NCBI GenBank assembly: GCA_964036295.1
Contig: OZ038468.1
Location: 18,627,183 to 18,691,182, forward strand
Length of the DNA stretch: 64,000 nt
Origin: Plumapathes pennacea
Taxonomy: Eukaryota; Cnidaria; Anthozoa; Antipatharia; Myriopathidae
Direction: 5' to 3'
Shown: piece by piece, positions 37,154-48,800 of the stretch
Layout of the letters: the number at the start of each line of letters is the position of its first letter
Numbering within the stretch: position 1 is the first letter of the stretch
Position numbers and translations under genes: made by a program
Notes under the pieces: generated by a model
The model's input: the letters and a program-made list of their open reading frames with translations, nothing else
Told to the model about the DNA's origin: nothing
Databases searched by the model: none

Positions 37154-39835
37154 TCAAAGCCAGGTGTCCCACACGCCCTCGCTCTTCGACACTTTTTCCA
37201 GGAGGAACTTCACACGGTCCGGCGAGGCCCTCTTTCCTTGAGTGTTTTCAAAACACAAGTTCATGATTTCGTGAAGCTAAAAAATAAAATAAAACAAAAC
37301 AAAACAAAAGAGCAGGAAATAGTCAGTTTTTTTTTTTTTTTTTTTTTTCAAGTGTGTACCAGTAGGGCCAGTTCCCATCCCGTTGGGTGTTTCGGCGCAT
37401 GAACGAGCGACTTTTCAACTTCACAAGGCATGCAGTATGTTTACAACTGCTCATCGAAATCTCTAGCATGTGCCATCTTGATAATAGCAAGTATTAGTAT
37501 ATACCACACAAGTGAATAGTGCTTTCCGCGCGCTCTGATTGGCTCCTCAATCTCGGAATATCAAGTACTATTCACCTCCCGGCGGCTTCCGGTAAAACAA
37601 AATGGTGCGCGAATCCAAAATTTGCCCACTTTCGTCGGAAATAAAATAGCTATTTGGGAGTTGGCTATTAAACTTGTGTGGTATATACTAAAACAATTAT
37701 TCGCCTCAGTGTCGGTGAAACGGCTCGGTAAATATCCACCGCTATTCACCTCCACTTCGGCAAATAATTGTTAAATAAAGTTGATCCCTACGCCCCCCCC
37801 CCCCCCCCCCCCCCCTTCCTTCAAATCACTGCTGATCGTTTCAGCTGAAGAAAGAGCGCGCACGTGCTTAGCGGTCAGGTGCGGAGGATCGCGGGCGTCG
37901 AAATATAAAACGGCTGAGGACTGAGGCGAGTGTATTGGTTTAGTGTCTTTTTGTTATCAAGCATCTCGGTTCTAGTGTACAAAGTGACATCATGTCATTA
38001 CCTCGGTGTATTCACTTGAGCCGTTACAGTGACCAAGCAGTGTGGCCAGCAGTTGCCCAAACTGCTCCAGATCGCTTCCGCCAAAACTTTGCTCTGCGCA
38101 TGCCCAGTTGGAGTACGTTCCTTCTCCGTCCGCCACGCGATGTGCACGCGTGAAGCCACCGAGCACAGCTCTGATTGGAGGAACCTGTCAAGGACACGCG
38201 AATAAGTCGGGTGCACTATGTTCAGCTCACACTGACAATTGGCATGATCGGCGCATGAAAACGGCTCGGTTTGGTTAGGAAAATTCTTAAAAAGTCTTAC
38301 CCTGGCACAGTAGCCAATCAGGATGCTCCTTGTGCTGATGTTATTATGGCATATCCCGTGAGCCTGCAGGTGCGCAATAGCACTGATGACGTCAATAGCC
38401 ACAGCGCATACTGCATCGGAGTTCATTGTCGTGGCACCTTCACTCAAGAAATCTTCCAAAGTTGTACTGGACACAAATTCATAACAGATGAGGCTGGAAA
38501 AAGCAGAACGATCGAACTTTGTGAAACTCACGAGGTGTTCAGGAGTGGCTTTAAGTTTTTCATTTAAGTTGCTAATCAGAGACTTTTCTCGAAGTGAAAC
38601 ATACAATACATTGGTACTACTACAAAAACTACTAATCCATTACTATTACAACGTAGGTTTGTGTAGTCATGATGCACACAGACGAAAGACTAACAGATCG
38701 AAACGTCAAATGGAGAGGGGAGGGGGGATGCCTATACGGCATTTAGCAAATCCACATCAAGCCAACGTTGGTAATTATGTTGTGGTGTTGTGGTACATAC
38801 AAGCTTGTGTCTTTAAGGGCAGACAATTTTATCTTGCCACTGTCGATGTCATGGTAACTTGCTGCAAAACAAATAGTTTAGGATTGAGGAGAAAATTATA
38901 TGATACCAATAAAGACAATACAATGCGGCGAGACGAGACTTGGAGATAGCACAAGACGAGAGAAGACGATGCGAGAGAAAACTCAGAAAGAGAGACAAAA
39001 CAAGACAAAAAGCGAGACAAGACTGCACGATACGATACGGCGACACGATACGGTACGGTGGTACGATACAATACGATACGGTACGGTACAGTACGATACG
39101 ATACGAGACAATGCAATAAGAAAAGCGAGATAAGGCGGTACGATACCATACGTTACTGTACGATACGATACGGTACTACGAGACAAGACAAAACAAATCC
39201 CGCGAGAAAACGATACGATACAAGACAAGCAAAAAGTCCGGAGAAAACGAGACGGGACAAGAGGAAACATAGCATTTTGATGCAAGATATGAAGCTGATG
39301 AACACCTTCAGAATGCCAGCAGTAGTTCATCAAGTTTGGATGTTCTCTAAGGTCGCGCAACTGCAGCATAAGGTCTGTTTCTCGTTTCCAGGTCCCCTCG
39401 GCATCTTTTTCGAAGAACTTCAACAGATTCATACTGAGACTTTTGGATCTTTCCAGCCATGCAATCACGTATCCCTGTGGTAAATAAGTAAAGAAATATA
39501 CAGTGACTAATAAGCATCACGAAAGTATTCTTGTAGACATAAGAAGTCATTAACCAATAAGAGCGGTGCTTCTTTGTGGCTTCCTCGCGGTTTTTAAAGG
39601 TTACTATTACACGCGTATTTCCGCGGTGTCGCTGTACCTACCACAGAACTTGATGCTTCGTCCTGAAAAATGGCGGGAACTTCTATCAAGCGAATTTTTA
39701 TCCTCTCTGGTTCCCGTATAACTGTTTGTTCGTTACCCTCCCGCGTCATCAGCTGTGGACTGGGGTTGATAGAACTGACCATTGTGGCGTCATCAACGAC
39801 GCTCTTCAATCTGTCCATGGTTTGATTGTCTCCAG
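37154..39835 (-). CDS. C-terminal tail exons: degenerate protein-kinase domain
   Basis: Exons 39642-39835, 39306-39474, 38801-38861, 38301-38619, 38002 or 38028 to 38231, and 37154-37276 (TGA 37154-37156). The first is a disordered tail. The second looks like a kinase N-lobe: NLLKFFEKD (beta-3), then ETDLMLQLRDLREHPNLMNY (helix C to beta-4). The fourth has ATPEHLVSFTKFDR, SSLICYEF, then DVISAIAHLQAHGICHNNIS and TRSILI, which is helix E and the catalytic loop with HNN in place of HRD. The fifth has VHIAWRTEKE at the APE position and AEAIWSSLG at the DVWSFG position. The last has EIMNLCFENTQGKRASPDRV, the helix H/I end of kinase folds. No DFG is visible. Catalysis is unlikely. About 20 residues between the last two exons are unaccounted for, and the fifth exon's donor is uncertain. 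Confidence 0.7.
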
Positions 39836-42800
39836 CTGAAGAAACATAAATCTAATTAACACCAAGTTCAAAATGCAGATTCTCCCAACCTATTAAGAGG
39901 AAATTCTGTAAGTGATGTAGTGAGAATTGATAGTTTAGTCAGCCTTCATCCGAGCAAGGTATCAAAAACCAAGTTCTCCTTACTGTATGATATATTTGTG
40001 CTGCCGAAACTAAAGGAGAAAATTGAACTTGATCACTCTTGGTAACAAAAGGGTTAACTTTTGTCAAAAATTTGTCAAGGTCTAGTTATATAACTCACCT
40101 GCTGTTGTCATCCGCCGGATGTTACGCAGTATAAAACTACCGGCAGTCTTCTTCTTGCGTTCTAACTGATTTTTGACTCGAGTAGTGGAAAACGTGTATA
40201 GAATTGGATTGATGGAAGAGTTGAGCGGCAGGACGAACACCGCTATCCACACATAGGCCTGCTTCTTGGGATCGTAGAATTTTCCAAGCAATGACAAGAT
40301 ACTGATGATGATGATTGGCATCCAGCAAAAGAAGTCTGTCATGACAATGAACAAGAGCCGTCTGGCCATGGCGGATTCTTTGCTCATACTCGTAGACCTT
40401 ACAGCTTTGGAAGCGTTATGGACTGTCCAAAACATGGCTACGTAAGCAATAAAGATAAACACGAAAGAGATCGCGTTCAGTCCGATAAAGAACGCAATTG
40501 CATACTCCCAGCCCACGGGTCGGTCTGCTGATAGTTGGAGAGGCAAACAGACTGCAGAACGGCTGTAGAATCCAAAATCCTTATCCTTGTCGTAGAAGTA
40601 GCTTATTTCAGCGACTGGGAGCACTGAAATCAAAAGCCCAAAGAGCCACGAACAGGAACAGACCAGGAACGCCTTCTTGTAGCGCAGTCGGTTAAATCTG
40701 AACGGGAACACGATACAAACGAGCCTGTCAGCTGTGATAATTGTCAGTATCAGCACCGAAACTTCGCTGGAGAGCATGGACAAGATCCCCGCTAGCTTGC
40801 AGCCGACTCCAGACCTCCAGGCAATGTCGTGCTTAAAATACTCGCCTTGCCAACGCGCATCCATTATCGCTATGAGCAGTAAATAGACTCCCATAAGGAG
40901 ATCGGCTATCGCCAAGTTGGTGAGTAGGAACGAGTGCACCCGCCTTTCTTCCTTGTCAATTAGTCGCCAAATGATCACAAAGAAGTTTCCCAAGAACGCA
41001 CTGATTCCCAGTATCCAGATACAGACTTGAAGAGCTTTGTTCTTCATCAAGTCGTCACAGCTTGAGAATTCGTCCACTGGCGAGTCGCATTCTAATCCCG
41101 CGATGGATTTCCTGGCGTAGCAGCACAGAATAAAGCGGTCCAGTTTCCTGAGGTTAGACGCAGAGAAACATTTTTGAAGATGGACGTGGAGAATATTTTC
41201 ACATTACAGTGAACTCCCTCCAACACGGACACCGGCCCTCGGGACCTGGTCTAGGTGTCCGCTTTATGGAGGTGTCCGTCTTGAAAAAGTTGATTGTATT
41301 AATGGGTTTCTAATTTATCTAATTTCATTAACTACTTCACACAGGCTTGTTTAACTTTGCACAGTCGTAGGACATTAATATAAATGACAAGATTTATCTT
41401 CTAACAGTTGACTGGCTGACTGACTGATGCACAAACTGATTAACAGACGGACAGGTGACAAAAAGCAACGTGACGTAAAACATCCCAAGTACTTACAGGT
41501 ATTTCAAGTTTGATAGCTCGCTAAATGCATCTGGCGACACGTCACTGAGTTTGTTGTTGTGAAGGTACCTGGTATATTTATAAGTAAAATGCGTGATGTG
41601 CAATACAAACGCACGTTACATTCATAATTAACACAACTAAACCACAAGTGTACATGACTAAGCGTTTGACAGCCCTGAACACTTACACCCTAAGAACCGT
41701 GGGTTTAAAAGTTGGTGAGAGTTCAGTTTTCGCGGGGTTTAGTTTCTGTGACCGAAGTTGGCCATTTATACATAGAGACAGTCTGGAACCTAATGCCCAG
41801 TTCCTCGTGGACGAACACGAGCGCAATACTTACAGGCGTCTCAGTGAATGGAGACCACGAAGGGAGCCCTTTGTGAGTTTGGTGAGCTTATTTGTACTGA
41901 GGTCTCTGCAAAAAAAAATAATAATAATAAATAAATAATAATAATAATAAAAATAATAAAAAAGAAAATAAAACAAAGACATCGCAGATGAACGGGATGA
42001 TAAAATATACTCACAGAATTTCCAGCTTTGATAGGAAGCTAAAGATGCCATCAGGAAGATTGTTGATCTCATTGTCTTGAAGATAACTGCAGGACGAAAA
42101 GGGAACCGAGGAATGATGAAGATAACGAAAAGACTCAGTAGAAACAAGAAGCGGTCGATGGAAGTGGTTGATAGTAGTAGTTGTAGCTGTAGTAGTTACT
42201 AGAAGTAGTAATAGTAGTATAGTAAATCAAAGGTTTCAGTTGTAGTAGTATTGGTGATAGACGAAGTAGAAAAGTTGGTGTATCAACTAGGTGTTGATGA
42301 GGGTAATGGAACGCCGTAAGAGAGACAATAGCTGACGTTTCGAGCGCTAGCCCTTCGTCATTCGCTCTGACGAAGGGCTAGCGCTCGAAACGTCAGCTAA
42401 TGTCTCTTTTACGGCGTTCCATTACCCTCATCAACACCTAGTTGATACACCAGTTTGTCTTCCGCCACGCCGACGCAGTCAACCTAGTTCTCTTAAGAGC
42501 TGGTATTACGAAGTAGAAAAGTATCTGACAGTGTTAAATCGTGAATTGTTCACGGAAAAAACTTACAGAAACGTCAGATTTCCTGTGCTGTTGAAGACAC
42601 CATTCTCCAGTTCACCGATACGGTTTGAATGCAAGCTCCTTCGAGAAATTAACAACCAGTAGGAACACAAAATGTGCCAAGCTTTTAAATAAGGGTTCTT
42701 ATTACGTAAACAGAGCGGCCGTCAGCTGCTGAATATCTATCCGTTAATGTGTGTCATATGTAAAAAGTATGTCTAACGTTTTGTAGAGTCTTGATTGAAT

Positions 42801-45800
42801 CAATATTGTCCCACTTACTACATAAAACAAACATAACTTACAATACATGAAGACGTGAAAGCCCGTCAAAAATGCCCTCCGCTGCACGGCCAAGTAGATT
42901 ACGGGAAAGATCTCTGGGAAGGGAAAGAAAGAAGAAGCAGTCGATGCTGCAGCAGTCAAACAATGGACTGCGAAAAGGATCACGGGAATTGTCTTGGTCT
43001 ATACCCAGAAGTCAATGGGATCAGGTTACTTCTGCGCACTTACAGAACTCGAAGGCTGTCTATTCTTTGAAAAACATCGGCGGGGAGATTTCTGATGAAG
43101 TTAGAGTTAAGCCGCCTGGAGAAGGGAAAGATGAATAGAGATGAACCAAAATACTAGTATTAGTTCTACTGGGAATTACTGCAAACGAAAACGGACAGAA
43201 ATGACAGTTGGCACAATAACAACTACAGCTGTTCCAGTCTTGATTGCTTTAAATACCAAGAGCATGATTAATGGAGCAAACAGCTCCTTTCAATACACTT
43301 TATATTCAACATAGTGACAAACAAGCGTCTGTAGTTACTTACATCGTAGTCAGTGAAGAGAGGTTTTGAAAGGCGTCTACATCCACGTATAAAACGATGT
43401 TGTTGCTGATGTCGCTAAAGAGAAATTTAGTGTTATAAAACATTAGCTTGTTTTAGCATGTAGAAGACTAAGGCGTGCATTAGTTAACACAATCAGATTC
43501 TGACTACGGTCCAAACTATCAGTCGAAAATCGGAACTGTTCGTTAGCTTTTACTTCATGTCGTCATCGGTTGCCAGAACAATTTTTGGGGTTGTTTAAGT
43601 CTCGTCCGATAGCAAAAAATGTGTTGTGTCCTGAAATTACGGTAACTTTGCTGGTGAACACTGAACAGACCAATGCGTTTTGTTCTCCAAAGGAGTCAAA
43701 GCAATTCCAAGTCCAAGGCCATTTGACGCCAAAATCCACTCTATTTTCGACAATTACTCTCGCAATTCTCAGGGTAGTAGTGAGTTGCTGACTTACATAT
43801 ATTGAAGCTTTAGCAAATTATGGAACGATCCTTCTCGTAAGTGTGATATGCGGTTCTTCTGAAACATCCTGAAATGTGAAAGGCAGAGATTCATTACACA
43901 GGAGAGCCAGATGAAGATATTTTACAATATTTGTTTTCGGCTCTTGGCTTGTTTTTTGATTTTTGTTTTTGTTTCTTTTTTTTTACCTACCAGTAAAACT
44001 ACCAGTAAAAATACTCGTACACCTCTCTAGAGCACCAAGATGACGCTCCCCATCCCTACCCCCATCTCTACCCCCCCCCCCCCCCCTCACCCCCACCTCT
44101 ATTACACTTACAGAGCTGCCGTGTCAGATGGAAAGTTGCTGGGGACCATCAGAAGCTCCTGTCCTTCAACCAACAGCGCCGAGTGGAGCTGAGTTGGACT
44201 GTTGCTTAGGAACGTGCACTTGCAATTCGTTGGACACCCTATCGATGATGTGCGTCAAGCAAAACATACAGTGTATCAACGTGAGATTGATGTAGATATC
44301 ATGAACGCCCGGATGTAAACAGACGCCAAAGTAGCGTACGAGCCATACTCGCCCCATTTTCCGCGCGCCATACTCTCCCGCGCTAGCTACTGGACTCACA
44401 CTTGCTACACCATTCTTTCTTGTGTGACTGTTCTGGTTCTTACTGAACATTTCTTACCTTGGTGTCGTGAGCAAGATAGACTGTCCTCTTCATAGTCTGG
44501 TTGATAGTGAGATAGATAAGAAGTTCAGTATAGAAGTTCAATGATAAATTTTATTGATGATTTTTTGACACTGGCACATATTTTATTCTATTTCATCATG
44601 AGTTTCCAAAAGCACATAGCGACGAAGAAGCTCACGTTTCAAACAAATCAATAATGAAAGTGCAAAATCCAAAAACAAAATGATCACTCATCGATGGAGA
44701 ATAAACTTTGTGATTGTTCCCTACCTGGTCCTATGGTAACCACCAATCATTTGTCCACACATATAAATGTCTAGATTCCATGAGTGCCTTTAATAGAACC
44801 AGACTGCTACGCACAAATCAATATGCATCAATCATTAACATACCTTTTACAGGCTGGTAATATGCCTTAAAGCCAGTTCTGTAATGCTCGTTATTGGACT
44901 TGAAGATCACCATTAAATGGTTCGAGGAGGACTGAAACACAGGTGGATACGTGAAGCCACAGAACTTTCCGAGCATGCGCGCGCTACCGCTGAGCCCATC
45001 TATGACTTTAACGAAATCGTGGTCGCACATTGGATGATCCTCCAAGACGAATTCTTTAAATTCCAGACGGATGACGTAGCCTCTAGGTACCGAGATTCGC
45101 CAGGTGCAGGTAGTATCGTCCGGGTAGTAGGATGGATAAGAAGGAGAGAAGATAAAGCCAGAAGTGTTGATCAAACTCTCACTGCACGCTGCATAAAAAA
45201 ATGAAAATGAAAATGAAATATTTATCCGGGCTGTAACTCGCTCTGAGTTAATAGGCCATTTCTGAGACGTCGTTGCCTCAAAATGGGAGTCTGGTGCAGT
45301 ATCGTTGTAATGAAATGTTTATAATTTCACGCACATCAAACTTATTTTAACACGAAAGGTCTTGCACTGGACCTCGCTTTGAAGTAGAGGCAATAGACAT
45401 CTCGGTGATGGCCTATTGGTTACTATCAGTGACGTCATTTTTATGAAGGCGCACGCAGGATTATGGATGAGGGAGGGTCTTAAAAATAAAACAGAAGCAA
45501 ATCGCCTTTATTACCATTTATGGCGCGAGGTGGCTCATGCTTGCAGGGACCAAAGTCTGCAATATGCACACCAGCTATGGCTATGTAACCAGGCTCGCTG
45601 CTGACCTCTCCTTTTATTAGCACCTGTGCAAATGATAAGCACGAGTCATGGCGGAGAAGATATTTAAATGGATGAGATATGTAGACACAAGAATCGTAGG
45701 AAGACACCAATGTTATTTGTTATCACTTCTTATTTGACTCCCTTGCACAATCTCCACTCAAACCAGTTTGGTAGAGACCCCTGTACACGCCAAAACCAGA

Positions 45801-48800
45801 TTTTTACTTTGCAGCACGTGCGAACTTGATACAGTGAAAACATTTAGACTACTGGGATAGCAGAACAACAAGTGCCGCTTTTACGCTCAAACAAACGCTG
45901 TCATGACAATCACGGGTCCGGTAGAAATCCCCAAGTCCCCTTATCCCTATTTAAGGCAACGTCTACCTTGTATTTGGAGACGGCCGCAAGCGGGACCTGA
46001 CCATATGTCCATGTGCTGTGCGTGTTATCGCTGTCCTCCCAAACTGGTCTCTCTGGGAAAGTGTCGACCTTCTGGTAAATTCTCAGTTTTCTTGCCCCAG
46101 GACCAAACATCGTGTAGCGAAACCTCAAACACTGGGTGTACCAGTCCTTTGATCGCGCGTATTGTGGGCTCATCAGTACAGCGGTGATGTTAATTGCAGT
46201 GGAATTTGCTTTGACTATGAGTCGAGTGGCTGTTGAGGAAATGGGAAGACGGTGCGAAATTGTAATCAGCATGTCAGGACCTTGCGCCAGAGCCCAAGTT
46301 AACTTAACCTCATAGAGAAATGGACGAAAATAATTCTGCCCGCTCATAAAGCCTGTAAAACGTGCCCGCCATACATTGACCAGCATATGCCTTGTTCCCA
46401 GGGCCTTACCGTTGCGGTCTTTGCACGACGCGGGTTTTCGATTTATCTTTCCCGAGATGCCTTTCGGGACCGCTGCCCAGGACTTCACGTTGCCAGATTC
46501 CTCGCCACAGCCAAATGACATGCGCAGTACCTCCTCCTTACTGAAATAATAGTCCCACAAGTTCAGGCCGGCGAGAACTCCATGAACTGTTGAGTCGTTA
46601 CCAGTAGCAGCCATGTAGCCAATCGAAAGCGATCCTCCGCCTTTTGTAACAAAATCAGTATCGCAAACGTTTTTAAAATTGGTGAGTTAAGAGAAGTGGG
46701 AATACAGCAACTCCGTGCCTCACTATGATGACAAATCTTCTCAACCATGATCCTTCAGGCGTGTATATTATTGTTAGCCATATGGCGTGTGACGTCAAAA
46801 CGTATTGATCTTAGTGCAAGGGATTTTGATCGGATTGTAATCAAGTATTTACCCTAAAGTCGAAAATGGCGTCAGGGCGCGCAAAGGATCATGGTAAAGT
46901 GTGTTCATTTAAGGCGTCATTTCTTAAACAAGCGGAGGTTCCCTAAAAACACATACTATGACTATGACTCAGTGAAGAATATTTCTTATACCTGAAATTT
47001 TAAGATTACGAAAGCCAGTAAATTGCTCCACGCGTTGTCCGTCTTTGTAGATTTCCACCAATCCGCCGTAGGAATCCCATGTTTCGCACACGTGGTGCCA
47101 CAAGCCGTCAAGAAGAGTCACGGACGTGATCCTAAAAATAGATTCAGCGTAGAACTCTCTGTTTCTTCAATGTAGCGATAAATATCATGTTCCGATTGAC
47201 GTAATTCAAAACCTGCTAACTGGTTATTCAAAGCAAGCCTAACCTGGCACAAGAGTTTCCTTTCGCTCTAAAGCACCAAGGCGTCCTCAGAGGAGATGGA
47301 CATGTTTCATTTGGGGAGTTACATGCACAAATCAAGGTAACCTTCTCAGTTATGCCAGGACAGCCTCGTTTTGAAGCTTAAGTCAGCTTCCGTGCAAGGA
47401 GCGCTCATTGGGGAATACTTTGCGGTTTAAAAAGGTTACATAAAACTACAAAATCTGCATTTTACCACAACACACTAGTTTCTCGCTCTCTGATTGGTCG
47501 ATTTATCGTGGTAAATAAGAGTCCAGACAACGATGCTGACGCCAGCATGTCACGTTTTGCAGTGAAATACAACGAAAGTTTCCTATATATTTCTAAATGT
47601 AAAAAACAAATTTCCACTGGTTTGCCGTGGTGTGGACTCTTATTTACCACGATTTACGTCACCACATGGTCAAAATTAGTTGCGGACTCACTCGGCGAAG
47701 CGCCTCGTGAGTCCACAACATTTGCCATGTGATGACGTAAATCGTGGTAAATAAGAGTCCACACCACGGCAAACCAGTGGAAATTTATTAACTTGACTCC
47801 CACAGTTTTGTGCAATCACCGCTGACCGCATGGCCGTAAAACGTTGAATCACAAAGTAGCGTGGTTTAGTGAAACTTTGATCAACAACATGACAAATGAC
47901 AAATATACTCACTTGACGATTCCATCAATCTGTACGACAAGAACCTGGGAATGAAACAACCCAAAGGCCAACTTTTCTTTCTCCTCAACTGCGATGTTAT
48001 ATGCCACGAAGAAACCTTCAGTTTTTGTGCGAAGCCAAAAACACAGCGTAAAGCCGTACTTCAACGGTGAAATCTCTTGCAATGTCACGTGACCGGTACT
48101 CATGTTACCCATGTGAAGCTCGAAATCAAAGAGCAGACGTTGCGCTTCTGGTAAGATGAAAATATGAAACTTTATATTTTAGCTGACGTTTCGAGTGTTA
48201 GCCAATCGTCGGACTTGCTCCGACAAGGGCGCTAACTAAAACGACTCAACCACCGCCAGTTTTCACACATTGACACTTGGTCGGTTTATCATACCCATAC
48301 GGCCCGCTCTTGTTAGTAAAGTATGCTATAGAATGGGCAAATTTTGACGCATCTACGTAAAATCAGAGTTTGATTTGTCGGTTGGAAGGCTGACTCGTCC
48401 CCAGTCGTCTCAGCTCTTCTTATGCGCCCGTGCGGGACGACGGGAAGGATAAATGTAGCTCCTTCTTTCCTTCCCGTCACTCCCCTTGAGCCCCGCGCAA
48501 ATAAGAGAGACGACTGAGGACAAGTCAGGGTTGGAAGAACAAGGCGGATGTCCTCAGAGCAAATTACAAAGTATTGGCCAATCTCAAGAAGTAAATTTTC
48601 AGCTAAATATATCCGTGTTTTCCAAACAGGCGTTTCCAAACTGAGTAAGTTCCTTTGACTTACTTGGTGAGAGTGTAGACTCGTTTACTTGCTTGATATA
48701 TTGTTGAATTTCTGCATTCATGTTTTCTACTTCGTCATAATCCGCTGATTGCCATTGACTCATGTTATTCTGGTTATACCATCCGCAAAAAGATTTCTTG

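Noticed and set aside
38281-38300. Reading the kinase exon straight through 38301 to 38002 as one exon
   Set aside because: A strong donor (agg/gtaaga) at 38295-38300 and an acceptor at 38232-38234 fit in phase, and the read-through segment has no kinase character.
38829-39149. Minus-strand ORF rich in Ser, Tyr and Arg, and plus-strand partners
   Set aside because: Produced by the degenerate five-base repeat in a kinase intron.
39232-39305. Extension of the kinase exon beyond 39306
   Set aside because: The donor gaag/gtgttc gives the phase needed for the next exon; the read-through runs into low-complexity sequence.
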